From contig NZ_SCWF01000017.1 in NCBI RefSeq assembly GCF_004359575.1, positions 1 to 35,662 of the forward strand: a stretch of 35,662 bases of DNA, in the 5' to 3' direction. Position 1 is the stretch's first letter. Every line of letters starts with the position of its first letter. Source of the stretch: Macrococcus bovicus (GTDB lineage: Bacteria > Bacillota > Bacilli > Staphylococcales > Staphylococcaceae). A program made the position numbers and the translations under genes. Under the pieces are notes generated by a model. That model was not told where the DNA came from and made no database searches. It saw nothing but the letters and a program-made list of their open reading frames with translations. This document shows positions 23,397-33,513 of the stretch, piece after piece.

Positions 23397-23426
23397 ATAA
23401 TATATCACAAACGTTCGGCTTTTCAA
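23397..23426 (-). promoter_or_regulatory. purR promoter
   Basis: On the minus strand TTGAAA (23421-23426) is followed by overlapping -10 candidates TATTAT (18-base spacing) and TATATT (16-base spacing) at 23397-23404. The spacer contains the PurR-box-like motif listed separately. Confidence 0.6.
23410..23422 (-). promoter_or_regulatory. PurR box (half-site) in the purR promoter
   Basis: The minus strand reads AAAGCCGAACGTT, matching 11 of 13 positions of the PurBox AWWWCCGAACWWT and containing its CCGAAC core intact. Located between -35 and -10 of purR, it would fit autorepression. I found no convincing second half-site nearby. Confidence 0.6.
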
Positions 23427-23428
23427 GT

Positions 23429-24280
23429 CTAACCGAGTAATCTGACCATATAGACTTCTTTACAGCAGCCTTTTAAGGCATTGACCACACTTTTGGCCTG
23501 TCTTTCCTTGCTTGCAAGACCATAGACAGTCGGTCCGCTCCCGCTCATCATCGTCGCGTCTATCCCTGCTTTTTGCATCGTTTCTTTCAGCGTCTGAATG
23601 ATAGGATGCATACCAATCGTCACTTCTTCAAGTCTGTTGCCCAGACTGTTGACGAGGAGGGAGTAATTGCCTTCTTCGAGCGCCCGGACACAATCTTCAG
23701 TTGCGATTTTCTCACCCTTCTCATCGATACGAAGTGCCCCGTAGACATCAGCCGTTGAGACACTGATATCCGGTTTGGCAAGGACGACCCACGCAGCAGG
23801 CGGCTTAGGCAGCGGCTGCAACTTCTCTCCGCGGCCTGTACATAACGCCGTCTTGCCGTAGACACAAAACGGAATATCTGAACCGATCTCTGCCGCGAGT
23901 TCACTTAAAGTCTCTAATGACAGATTAAGCTCAAACAGGTGGTTCATTCCTCTGAATGTTGCTGCGGCATCACTGGATCCACCCGCAAGTCCGGCTGCTA
24001 TCGGGATCGTCTTATCCAGGGTGATTGTCACGCCCCGGTCAAGTTGATAACGTTCAATCATCAGCTTAGCTGCTTTATAAGCCAGATTGCGATGATCCGT
24101 CGGCACATAGCGATGCTCTACCTTCAGTACAATCTTTTTGTCAGCGCGCTTCTCCAATGTCAACCGGTCATTTAAATCGACTGTCGTCATAATCATCTCA
24201 ACTTCATGATAACCATCATCACGTTTATAAAGTGTATCCAGCGTTAAATTGATTTTAGCTGGTGCATTTTCATAAATCAT
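23429..24280 (-). CDS. ispE: 4-diphosphocytidyl-2-C-methylerythritol kinase (IspE-like GHMP kinase)
   Basis: This GHMP kinase family member has 283 residues. It has the N-terminal [20 protein letters not shown], the ATP-binding [14 protein letters not shown] near residue 90 and the C-terminal [10 protein letters not shown]. IspE phosphorylates CDP-methylerythritol in the MEP isoprenoid pathway. Staphylococci keep an ispE homologue here between purR and veg although they make isoprenoids by the mevalonate route, so the true substrate in this organism is uncertain. It has its own extended -10 promoter. Confidence 0.88.
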   Translation of the reverse strand: MIYENAPAKINLTLDTLYKRDDGYHEVEMIMTTVDLNDRLTLEKRADKKIVLKVEHRYVPTDHRNLAYKAAKLMIERYQLDRGVTITLDKTIPIAAGLAGGSSDAAATFRGMNHLFELNLSLETLSELAAEIGSDIPFCVYGKTALCTGRGEKLQPLPKPPAAWVVLAKPDISVSTADVYGALRIDEKGEKIATEDCVRALEEGNYSLLVNSLGNRLEEVTIGMHPIIQTLKETMQKAGIDATMMSGSGPTVYGLASKERQAKSVVNALKGCCKEVYMVRLLG

Positions 24281-24310
24281 CCTTCGTCCTCACTTAAAAT
24301 TAATAGTACA

Positions 24311-24321
24311 ATTTTATCATA
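24311..24321 (-). promoter_or_regulatory. ispE promoter (extended -10)
   Basis: The minus strand reads TATGATAAAAT, an extended -10 (TRTG, one base, TAAAAT). It lies between the veg terminator and the ispE ATG with a leader of about 25 bases. No consensus -35 is present. Confidence 0.55.
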
Positions 24322-24346
24322 TTTCGCAACAGAAGCGATGGACAAA

Positions 24347-24376
24347 TAAAAAAAGCATATCCCAGGGATATGCTTA
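24347..24376 (-). terminator. Terminator after veg
   Basis: On the minus strand AAGCATATCCC pairs with GGGATATGCTT with a minimal loop, followed by seven T residues. Confidence 0.92.
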
Positions 24377-24386
24377 ACTCGTTAAA

Positions 24387-24650
24387 TTATTGAACGAGGA
24401 ATTCCTCTTGATTATCATTGACGAATGTCACTTGAACATTTTCTGTCAGCACATCAGTATATGTATAAGACACACGTTCAAAATTGTGCTGGCTCTGATC
24501 AAGTTCAACGATGAAAACTGATGGATAAGTTTCTTTTAAGACGCCGCGGCGTTCGATCAACTTTTTACGACCTCCATTAGCTCTAAGTACAATACGATTT
24601 CCTAACTGACAATCAAGAATTTTTTTGATGTCTATTAATGTTTTTGGCAT
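24387..24650 (-). CDS. veg: Veg protein
   Basis: This is an 87-residue Veg family protein ([37 protein letters not shown]). In Bacillus Veg stimulates biofilm gene expression through SinR; its molecular action is unclear, and SinR is not expected here. The gene stands alone with a GAGGTGGGG ribosome site, two very strong tandem promoters and a strong terminator. High expression is therefore likely, like the well-known Bacillus veg promoter. Confidence 0.94.
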   Translation of the reverse strand: MPKTLIDIKKILDCQLGNRIVLRANGGRKKLIERRGVLKETYPSVFIVELDQSQHNFERVSYTYTDVLTENVQVTFVNDNQEEFLVQ

Positions 24651-24676
24651 ATTGACCCCACCTCGCTATAGGGAAA

Positions 24677-24705
24677 ATTATAGCATTTTTATGGTAATTA
24701 GTCAA
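24677..24705 (-). promoter_or_regulatory. veg promoter, proximal
   Basis: On the minus strand TTGACT (24700-24705) lies 17 bases from TATAAT (24677-24682). Only one base departs from consensus. Confidence 0.85.
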
Positions 24706-24723
24706 ATAAAATTTAAATTTTAT
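24706..24723. repeat. 18-base perfect palindrome between the veg promoters
   Basis: ATAAAATTTAAATTTTAT is its own reverse complement. It overlaps the -10 of the distal veg promoter and abuts the -35 of the proximal one. It could be an operator, or simply an AT-rich promoter element. Confidence 0.6.
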
Positions 24724-24745
24724 CAACTAGGAGTAGTATTGTCAA
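24717..24745 (-). promoter_or_regulatory. veg promoter, distal
   Basis: On the minus strand TTGACA (24740-24745) lies 17 bases from TAAAAT (24717-24722). The -35 is consensus and overlaps the rsmA-veg intergenic start. Confidence 0.75.
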
Positions 24746-24750
24746 CAGAT

Positions 24751-25644
<894 letters not shown>

Positions 25645-25650
25645 TCAACC

Positions 25651-26181
25651 TCACTTTATCGCATTTTTAACATCTTCTTCTGTGATACCGAACGCATTCA
25701 GCCGATGAAAAAGTTGTTTCCCGTTACAATAGCCGATTTTAAGCACTCGGCATACTTTAGTGCGTCTTTCTTTGGCGCCCGGCCCGATAATGAGACCCAA
25801 GTCAATCAGAAGCTGTTTGCTCACCGTTTCAACATCATTATCAAAGGGCGTGCTGACATTGACGAGCGCATCTTGAATAGCTGTAAGCGGCGCATGTTCA
25901 ATGCCAATTTTTCCCCGTTTATTCCGGGCGATAGAAGCGTCAATAAAGGCCTGTTTTGCTGACGGCACTCGCTTTTCAATCGTCATCCTGATTTTATTGC
26001 CCGGGTAATCTGGATCCGTCAGAATAATGACGCCTCGCTTCTCTGCTGCATGTTCAATAGCCTGCAGCGTCAATTCATTGATTGCAGAACCATTTGTTTC
26101 TATCGTGTCACAGTCGACCGCCTGTTTAACTCTGACTGTGTCGTCTTTACCTTCTACGACTACTATCTCATTTATTTTCAT
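25651..26181 (-). CDS. rnmV: Ribonuclease M5
   Basis: RNase M5 carries out final maturation of 5S rRNA precursors, using the bL18 protein as cofactor. The 176-residue protein begins with the TOPRIM signature MKINEIVVVEGKDDTVRVK and has the acidic LTDPDYPGNKIR near residue 55. The usual C-terminal domain ends in HRLNAFGITEEDVKNAI. It is cotranscribed with rsmA, so two rRNA maturation enzymes are paired. Two 5S genes are present in this window. Confidence 0.96.
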   Translation of the reverse strand: MKINEIVVVEGKDDTVRVKQAVDCDTIETNGSAINELTLQAIEHAAEKRGVIILTDPDYPGNKIRMTIEKRVPSAKQAFIDASIARNKRGKIGIEHAPLTAIQDALVNVSTPFDNDVETVSKQLLIDLGLIIGPGAKERRTKVCRVLKIGYCNGKQLFHRLNAFGITEEDVKNAIK

Positions 26182-26197
26182 TCAAATCACCTGTCTC

Positions 26198-26208
26198 ATT
26201 ATAGCATA
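26198..26208 (-). promoter_or_regulatory. rnmV promoter (extended -10)
   Basis: The minus strand reads TATGCTATAAT, a full extended -10 consensus, immediately after the tatD terminator. It lies about 17 bases before the rnmV ATG, giving a very short leader. No -35 match is seen. Confidence 0.6.
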
Positions 26209-26239
26209 AAAGGCAGAAATCCTGACTTGGATTTCTGCC
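26205..26239 (-). terminator. Terminator after tatD
   Basis: On the minus strand GGCAGAAATCC pairs perfectly with GGATTTCTGCC around a six-base loop and is followed by TTTTATG. Confidence 0.9.
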
Positions 26240-26246
26240 TGACGAA

Positions 26247-27011
26247 CTATAGTCCGAATAATCTTTCTGCATTCTGCGTCGTTGCTGCAGCTAACGCTTC
26301 GTAACTGATGCCACGCAGCTCTGCGATCTGTTCTGCCACAAGCTTGACATAAGCGGGCTCATTACGCTTACCTCGATAAGGATGCGGCGTCAGATACGGC
26401 GCATCTGTTTCAACAATCAATTTATCGAGCGGAACGTGCTGTGCCACTTCTTTAGGTTGTTTAGCATTTTTAAATGTAACAGGACCGCCTAATGAAATGA
26501 TGAAGTTCAGCTTCAGAATTTCATCACAGATCTCTTTAGAGCCGCTGAAGCTGTGCATCACGCCACCGACTTCAGCCGCATTCTCTTCTTTTAAAATATC
26601 AACAACATCCTGTGTCGCTTCTCTATTATGAATCACAATGGGCTTCTTCAGTTCTTTTGCCAAGGCGATCTGACGTCTGAAAACTGATTTCTGCACATCT
26701 TTCGGCGATTTATCCCAATGATAATCAAGCCCCATTTCTCCGATCGCTACAATTTTATCATGCGTCGCCAGTTCTTTGATCCAGTTATAGTTATCCTCCG
26801 TAAAATCAATCGCATCAACAGGATGCCATCCTATAACGCCATAAATAAAATCATATTGCTCGATGAGTTCCATCGTCCGTGTGATGGTCTTTTCGTCAAA
26901 ACCGACCACAATCATACGGTCGACCCCCGCTTCAAGGGCACGGTCGATGACTGGCTGGAGATCTTCATCATATTGATTAGCATTAAGATGTACATGAGTA
27001 TCGATTAACAT
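26247..27011 (-). CDS. tatD: TatD family metal-dependent deoxyribonuclease
   Basis: This 254-residue TIM-barrel hydrolase, the orthologue of Bacillus YabD (DNase and 3'-end nucleic acid processing family), carries the TatD metal ligands: IDTHVHLN at the N-terminus, GEMGLDYHW near residue 91, IHNREA near 128 and ETDAPYLTPHP near 200. It is 11 bases downstream of metG, the usual metG-tatD operon. The physiological substrate is not known. Confidence 0.94.
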   Translation of the reverse strand: MLIDTHVHLNANQYDEDLQPVIDRALEAGVDRMIVVGFDEKTITRTMELIEQYDFIYGVIGWHPVDAIDFTEDNYNWIKELATHDKIVAIGEMGLDYHWDKSPKDVQKSVFRRQIALAKELKKPIVIHNREATQDVVDILKEENAAEVGGVMHSFSGSKEICDEILKLNFIISLGGPVTFKNAKQPKEVAQHVPLDKLIVETDAPYLTPHPYRGKRNEPAYVKLVAEQIAELRGISYEALAAATTQNAERLFGL

Positions 27012-27021
27012 TCTATTCCTC

Positions 27022-29007
<1,986 letters not shown>

Positions 29008-29010
29008 TTA

Positions 29011-29039
29011 AATATACCTAAAATAAGCATGCAATTCAA
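29011..29039 (-). promoter_or_regulatory. metG promoter
   Basis: On the minus strand TTGAAT (29034-29039) lies 17 bases from TATATT (29011-29016). The leader would be about 25 bases, ending in AAGGAGG before the ATG. Confidence 0.65.
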
Positions 29040-29055
29040 TTCCTTTAACTGTAAA

Positions 29056-29202
29056 TTCGACAAGTGTTTTATTTTTCAATGTCGATTTTTATTACCTTTA
29101 TGTTACAAAATAGATTTTTAAGTTCATAATTATTGACTTTGTATATTTATGGTAGTATATTCTAATTACGACAAATGTCGAAAAATAAAATAATATGTCG
29201 AA
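29056..29202. promoter_or_regulatory. Cluster of Spo0A-box-like TGTCGAA heptamers at abrB/metG
   Basis: Exact TGTCGAA heptamers lie at 29056-29062 (minus), 29176-29182 (plus) and 29196-29202 (plus). TGTCGAT lies at 29080-29086, and TGTCGT (minus) at 29168-29173 makes an inverted pair CGACA-AA-TGTCG. The two plus-strand copies fall just downstream of the predicted abrB start, as 0A boxes do in Bacillus abrB. The 254-base gap holds no gene. Confidence 0.65.
29133..29161 (+). promoter_or_regulatory. abrB promoter
   Basis: TTGACT (29133-29138) is followed after 17 bases by TATATT (29156-29161) on the plus strand. Transcription should begin near 29168, inside the heptamer cluster, with a leader of about 65 bases. 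Confidence 0.75.
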
Positions 29203-29234
29203 TTAGCAAATGATTCTTCAGGAGGATATATATA

Positions 29235-29519
29235 ATGAAATCTACAGGAATTGTAAGAAAAGTTGATGAATTAGGTCGTGTGGTTATTCCTATCGAATTA
29301 CGTCGTATTTTAGATATTGCCGAGAAAGATGCACTCGAAATTTATACAGATGCTGACAAAATCATCCTCAAAAAGTACAAACCAAGCATGACTTGTGCTG
29401 TGACTGGAGACGTTTCAGAAGATAACTATCTGCTTGCAGGCGGTAAAATTGTTCTCAGCAAAGAAGGCGCTGAACAGCTTATCAAAGAAATCCAAGAGCG
29501 CGAAAAAGAAGCGAAATAG
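29235..29519 (+). CDS. abrB: AbrB family transition-state regulator
   Basis: This 94-residue protein is clearly AbrB-like: residues 1-50 form the swapped-hairpin DNA-binding domain (MKSTGIVRKVDELGRVVIPI), followed by a C-terminal half resembling Bacillus AbrB/Abh. AGGAGG precedes the ATG by about 9 bases. It is the only plus-strand gene, divergent from metG and convergent with rsmI, the position of abrB in Bacillus. In Bacillus, AbrB represses many post-exponential genes and is itself repressed by Spo0A. The target set in a non-sporulating coccus is unknown. Confidence 0.95.
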   Translation: MKSTGIVRKVDELGRVVIPIELRRILDIAEKDALEIYTDADKIILKKYKPSMTCAVTGDVSEDNYLLAGGKIVLSKEGAEQLIKEIQEREKEAK

Positions 29520-29525
29520 TACAAC

Positions 29526-29557
29526 AGGCCCTTGCGCAGTATGCGCTGGGGCCTTTT
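29526..29557. terminator. Bidirectional terminator between abrB and rsmI
   Basis: On the plus strand AGGCCC...GGGCCT, with an inner stem TGCGCA/TGCGC, is followed by TTTTATT just after abrB. The same hairpin lies at the end of the converging rsmI gene, whose stop codon overlaps it. Confidence 0.8.
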
Positions 29558-30389
29558 ATTTATCGATATGATAGCTCTCATAAACTTCTCTCTTTTTAAT
29601 ATTGCGGTCAAGCGACACTTGTTTAATCGCTTCTTTTGAAGACAGATCCTTCTTCATGTAGTATTCAACATGCTCGTTGATCGACAGTTGATGCCACCAC
29701 ATGTCAGCTTCATCTGTTTCATACTGGCCATCTATCACAATGACAAATTCACCCTTGGCAGGAATGCTGACCTCCAGCTCCTGTAACAGGGCATTGACCG
29801 GCAAGGTGACGACCTGTTCAAATTTCTTGGTCAGCTCCCGGCCAAGCGCCACACGACGATTTTTGTCGATTTTCTCGATGGCTGCGAGGGTATCTTTGAC
29901 ACGATAAGGCGATTCATACAGAATGATCGAGTGAGGTTCGTTCATCAATGTTTCTAATCTGGCCATTTTCTCACTGTCTTTCCGCGGTAGAAAGCCGGAG
30001 AACAAAAAGGAATAGGAGGATAACCCGCTGGTCATCAGAGCCGTAAGTGCGGCATTCGGTCCTGGCACGGTCTCTACTCGTATCCCTGCTTCTCTGACAG
30101 CTATAACCAGTTCATAGCCTGGATCACTGATGAGAGGAAGTCCGGCATCTGACACTAATGCCACCGTCTTCCCTGCTACTAGAAGCTCTACCAGCTGCTC
30201 AGTCATCTTGTCCTTATTATGTTCATGATAGCTCTTCAGTGGTGTAGCAATGTCATAGTGGCTGGTCAGTTTCCCTGTCACTCGTGTATCTTCACAGGCA
30301 ATGATGTCTACTTCTTTTAATATTCGGACGGCCCGGAAAGTGATATCTTCCAGATTACCGATAGGTGTCCCTACTAAATATAACGTCAT
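29556..30389 (-). CDS. rsmI: 16S rRNA 2'-O-ribose C1402 methyltransferase
   Basis: RsmI methylates the ribose of C1402 in the decoding centre. The 277-residue protein has the tetrapyrrole-methylase fold start [46 protein letters not shown] and VPGPNA, all diagnostic. It follows yazA with a four-base overlap and is the last gene of the yabB-yazA-rsmI run. Confidence 0.95.
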   Translation of the reverse strand: MTLYLVGTPIGNLEDITFRAVRILKEVDIIACEDTRVTGKLTSHYDIATPLKSYHEHNKDKMTEQLVELLVAGKTVALVSDAGLPLISDPGYELVIAVREAGIRVETVPGPNAALTALMTSGLSSYSFLFSGFLPRKDSEKMARLETLMNEPHSIILYESPYRVKDTLAAIEKIDKNRRVALGRELTKKFEQVVTLPVNALLQELEVSIPAKGEFVIVIDGQYETDEADMWWHQLSINEHVEYYMKKDLSSKEAIKQVSLDRNIKKREVYESYHIDK

Positions 30390-30640
30390 TCCTTCACTCC
30401 TTTAATCAGTCGTTCCTTCTGTGACCGTGTTAACTGCTTGATAGCATATTCGCGCTGCATGGCTTCTTGTTTCGACGGAAATACTTCTTCGTAAAGTCGT
30501 CTGACAGGGCGTCGTACCCGTGTATACTTGGCGCCCTTGCCCTTATTATGGGCGTTCAGTCTTCTATCCAGATCGGTCGTGTAACCTGTATAATATGTCC
30601 CGTCCGCACATTCCAGAATGTAGATGTAATGGTCAGCCAT
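30386..30640 (-). CDS. yazA: GIY-YIG domain protein, YazA/UPF0213
   Basis: This 84-residue protein is a single GIY-YIG domain: [20 protein letters not shown] with the conserved arginine in DRRLNAHN, then [13 protein letters not shown]0213 proteins resemble the catalytic domain of UvrC and SLX1, suggesting a nuclease, but their function is not established. It overlaps both neighbours (8 bases with yabB, 4 with rsmI), so expression is coupled. Confidence 0.93.
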   Translation of the reverse strand: MADHYIYILECADGTYYTGYTTDLDRRLNAHNKGKGAKYTRVRRPVRRLYEEVFPSKQEAMQREYAIKQLTRSQKERLIKGVKE

Positions 30641-31358
30641 AGTAGACCCCTTTCATTTCCTCGCTATAATGACCGTCGTTCTGATAGATATAGAAGGGCG
30701 GCATCACTTTACAGTCAGGCTTCCCTCCTCGCACTGCTTCAATGACGACTGTCACCGCAGTCGGTTTATCGGGTCTCGAATAAATCTGCCAGATTGCTTT
30801 AGGTTCAAGACCACCTTGCCGCATACTGACCAGACAATCCACCAGCCGATCTGCCCGGTGCACCATATATAGTCTGCCCCCCTGTTTCAGTAAATGACGG
30901 CTGGCCCTGATGCAATCATCCAGTGTACAGAGTATTTCATGACGTGCAATGCGGTGCGGTTCCTTCAGATGCTGAAAAGACTGATTCTCTCTGAAATAAG
31001 GCGGATTACAGGTCACGACATCATACTGGCTCGGGAGCATCGATTGATTCACTGTACGCAGATCGCCCTCATGTATCTGAATCTGCGCAGCCAGCTGATT
31101 CAGAGTGACCGATCGCCTGGCCATATCAACCAGTTGTGGCTGGATCTCTATGCCTTCTATCGGTACTTCCATCTTATCACTGAGCAGAAGCGGAATAATG
31201 CCATTACCACTGCACAAATCCATGATGCGCCCTTTTTTAATGGGTCTGACAAAATGGGCGAGGAGCAGTGCATCTGTTGAGAATGAAAATACTTCATCAT
31301 TCTGAATGATACTTAATCCTTCTTTAATTAGATGGTCTACCCGTTCATTCTTCTTCAT
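30633..31358 (-). CDS. yabB: tRNA (adenine-N6)-methyltransferase-like, YabB/TrmN6 family
   Basis: This SAM-dependent methyltransferase has 241 residues. The start at 31358 ([15 protein letters not shown]) follows GGAGG by five bases; the in-frame TTG at 31370 belongs to that site. Motif [16 protein letters not shown] near residue 50 and the catalytic CNPPYF near residue 120 mark an N6-adenine methyltransferase. The E. coli relative TrmN6 modifies A37 of tRNA-Val; the target here is inferred only. A terminator hairpin lies immediately before its ribosome site. Confidence 0.9.
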   Translation of the reverse strand: MKKNERVDHLIKEGLSIIQNDEVFSFSTDALLLAHFVRPIKKGRIMDLCSGNGIIPLLLSDKMEVPIEGIEIQPQLVDMARRSVTLNQLAAQIQIHEGDLRTVNQSMLPSQYDVVTCNPPYFRENQSFQHLKEPHRIARHEILCTLDDCIRASRHLLKQGGRLYMVHRADRLVDCLVSMRQGGLEPKAIWQIYSRPDKPTAVTVVIEAVRGGKPDCKVMPPFYIYQNDGHYSEEMKGVYYG

Positions 31359-31371
31359 GCTTTCCTCCAAT

Positions 31372-31393
31372 AAAAAAAGGCATGTTCTGCCTT
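31372..31393 (-). terminator. Terminator/attenuator between yabA and yabB
   Basis: On the minus strand AGGCA pairs with TGCCT around a five-base loop and is followed by seven T residues. The T-run ends just three bases before the yabB Shine-Dalgarno. The stem is short, so partial read-through is likely. Confidence 0.65.
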
Positions 31394-31395
31394 CT

Positions 31396-31716
31396 TTAAT
31401 CTGAATCCAGTAAGCTCAGACAGAACATGCAGTCTCCGCCTCCTCTGTGCTTACCGAATAACTCTCCACGACAAATGTGGAACCCCTCAGCATAGAGCAT
31501 CGCCAGGTTATCCTTACTTTGCAGAGATTTCATTTTTTTCGGTTGATTGCGCGGGGTCTGTATCATGCGCTGCAGATTATCGCGCTCCAGCTTCAGAGCG
31601 ACATTTTCCTCCACCAGCTCAACCGTCTGCTGCTTCAGCGATATGAAACTCTGCTGCAGGCGCAGCATCTGCTGCTCCATCTCCACTATTTGATTCAGTA
31701 GTTCATCTCTATTCAT
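31396..31716 (-). CDS. yabA: Replication initiation control protein YabA
   Basis: YabA restrains replication initiation by binding DnaA and the DnaN clamp. The 106 residues comprise an N-terminal leucine-zipper coiled coil (about 1-55, heptads of L, V and I) and a C-terminal zinc-binding region with [20 protein letters not shown], giving one histidine and three cysteines as ligands. It directly follows ricT, as in Bacillus, sharing the dnaX-tmk-holB neighbourhood of replication genes. Confidence 0.96.
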   Translation of the reverse strand: MNRDELLNQIVEMEQQMLRLQQSFISLKQQTVELVEENVALKLERDNLQRMIQTPRNQPKKMKSLQSKDNLAMLYAEGFHICRGELFGKHRGGGDCMFCLSLLDSD

Positions 31717-32532
31717 CTAATTAACTCCTTGCATAATTTCGTCCAGATGATATTCGAGCGGCTGTTCTATGCCCTGAACTTTGACCTGCATAGTGACGTC
31801 CAGGATATTAAGTGCAATGACTTTGCCCGGCCCTTCAGGTGTCTCTATCTTCTGTCCGACATCCGGTAACTTGCGTCTCGTTTCCTCGTAATAATCATTT
31901 TCATATTTCAGACAGCACATCAGTCGTCCGCATGCCCCTGATATCTTAGTCGGATTAAGCGACAAATTCTGGTCTTTTGCCATCTTGATTGACACCGGTT
32001 CAAAATCACCAAGATATGTAGAGCAACACAGACTACGGCCACAAGGCCCGATACCGCCAAGAATCTTCGCTTCATCCCGCACACCGATCTGACGTAATTC
32101 TATTCGCGTCTTCAGCTCGAAAGCGAGACTTTTAACCAGCTCCCTGAAATCTATCCGTTCATTCGCCGTAAAGTTGAAAATAATTTTACCTTTATCTAAC
32201 GTATATTCTGCATTGACAAGACCCATATCCAGCTGATGTTTCTTGATCAGCTCTTTACATCTTTTATACGCTTTATCAGCATCGCGCATATTCTGTTCAT
32301 ATTTATGAAAGTCTTCCGGCGTCGCTCGATGTTTAATCTGAGGAACAGGCTGAACCACCGCATCATCAGCTACTTCCCGGTTACCTATGACGACACGGGC
32401 AAGTTCTTTACCTCTCTTCGATTCAACCACTACATAATCTCCCAGCTCGTATTGCTCATGGTCGGGTAGGAAATAGGTCGTTTTATCAGCTATATGATAT
32501 TTGACTCCAATAATTTCCGTCAATTCTTTCAC
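31717..32532 (-). CDS. ricT: PSP1 domain regulator RicT (YaaT)
   Basis: This 271-residue PSP1 protein carries the cysteine-rich centre GGIGPCGRSLCCSTYLG and GACGRLMCCLKYE (about residues 160-212). In Bacillus, RicT with RicA and RicF carries iron-sulfur clusters and acts as a specificity factor for RNase Y mRNA processing; staphylococci share the gene. Its start overlaps the holB stop by four bases (ATGA), and it abuts yabA. Confidence 0.95.
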   Translation of the reverse strand: MKELTEIIGVKYHIADKTTYFLPDHEQYELGDYVVVESKRGKELARVVIGNREVADDAVVQPVPQIKHRATPEDFHKYEQNMRDADKAYKRCKELIKKHQLDMGLVNAEYTLDKGKIIFNFTANERIDFRELVKSLAFELKTRIELRQIGVRDEAKILGGIGPCGRSLCCSTYLGDFEPVSIKMAKDQNLSLNPTKISGACGRLMCCLKYENDYYEETRRKLPDVGQKIETPEGPGKVIALNILDVTMQVKVQGIEQPLEYHLDEIMQGVN

Positions 32533-33440
32533 CCCTTTGCTATTTCAATGGCGATTTGTTCCATGACTAACATCGGACTGACATACTGCAACAGCTTCTG
32601 TTTAGCCTTTTGTGTCGTGTCAATCCATTGTGTGATGGTCTGCAATGATAGATGTTCACTTAACTGCTTTAATTTAATCTCGTGATCCGGATAGCTGAGA
32701 CGCGCTTCATGTTCAATTTTCAAGTAGATCATATCCTGAAAATAAAGCTGCAGCATGTCGAGCATCAGCAATTGACTTTCGCGTTCGTTCGCCTCATGCA
32801 ATAAATCGACAAGCTGTATAAGGCCCATCTGCGGATCTTTTTGTATTTGATCAGCCCACTTCAGAAGCGCACGCCTCAGTTCTTCAAATGACTTGTCCTT
32901 GATCCATTCCTCTGCCTCAACTGCACTGAAAGATAGCGCAGCAAGTGTTGCTGCAATATCTGAATGGATATTCAGTTTCACCATTTCTGTGTATGTACTT
33001 GCTGAATGAACGTTGATATGCTGACATCTGGAATGAATGGTCGGTAGAATATCACCTGACTTTGTCGTAAGCAACAAGGCGATGGTATTAGCAGGCGGTT
33101 CCTCCAGAAACTTGAGAATAGAGTTCTCCCCTTGTACCGTCACTTTATCGAAGTCGACGATTACATAGACTTTATATGTTCCTTCAACAGGTTTCTGATT
33201 CATGCGATGAAGGACCTCTTCTATCATCTCTTTTTTGATGGTCTGCTCATCTGTCTCCAGCCAGTAAAAATCTGCATAGTTATGCTGATGAACCCTGGAT
33301 ACACATTGTTCATCCTGACATAATATACGCGCTGCAAATTCCAGTGCCTGCTGTTTAAGGTCATCTCTCAATGTCCCTTCAAACAGGTAAGCATGAGAGA
33401 GCTTTTCTTTACTCGACAAATGTTCCAGCTGGTTAATCAT
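32529..33440 (-). CDS. holB: DNA polymerase III delta' subunit
   Basis: HolB is part of the clamp loader. The ATG at 33440 (303 residues, MINQLEHLSSKEKLSHAYLF) follows GGGGG; an in-frame ATG at 33452 overlaps that site. It has the AAA+ delta' features SHAYLFEG and NSILKFLEEPPANT (SRC-like region near residues 105-118). The P-loop is degenerate, as is usual for delta'. The zinc-binding cysteines seen in some homologues are reduced here. It is preceded by an extended -10 promoter and a hairpin instead of pstA. Confidence 0.94.
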   Translation of the reverse strand: MINQLEHLSSKEKLSHAYLFEGTLRDDLKQQALEFAARILCQDEQCVSRVHQHNYADFYWLETDEQTIKKEMIEEVLHRMNQKPVEGTYKVYVIVDFDKVTVQGENSILKFLEEPPANTIALLLTTKSGDILPTIHSRCQHINVHSASTYTEMVKLNIHSDIAATLAALSFSAVEAEEWIKDKSFEELRRALLKWADQIQKDPQMGLIQLVDLLHEANERESQLLMLDMLQLYFQDMIYLKIEHEARLSYPDHEIKLKQLSEHLSLQTITQWIDTTQKAKQKLLQYVSPMLVMEQIAIEIAKG

Positions 33441-33460
33441 AAGAACCCCCATATATATCG

Positions 33461-33482
33461 AAAAAGCTGCATTTCTGCAGCT
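33461..33482 (-). terminator. Hairpin between tmk and holB (terminator or leader attenuator)
   Basis: On the minus strand AGCTGCA pairs perfectly with TGCAGCT around GAAA, followed by TTTTC. It lies downstream of the predicted holB promoter and about 20 bases before the holB start. It can therefore end tmk transcripts and also act inside the holB leader. Confidence 0.7.
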
Positions 33483-33502
33483 GCTACCATCATCTATATG
33501 AC

Positions 33503-33513
33503 ATTATAACATA
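33503..33513 (-). promoter_or_regulatory. Candidate holB promoter (extended -10)
   Basis: The minus strand reads TATGTTATAAT, a full extended -10, immediately after the tmk stop codon. No good -35 is visible. Transcripts would start near 33496, upstream of the hairpin. Confidence 0.55.
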
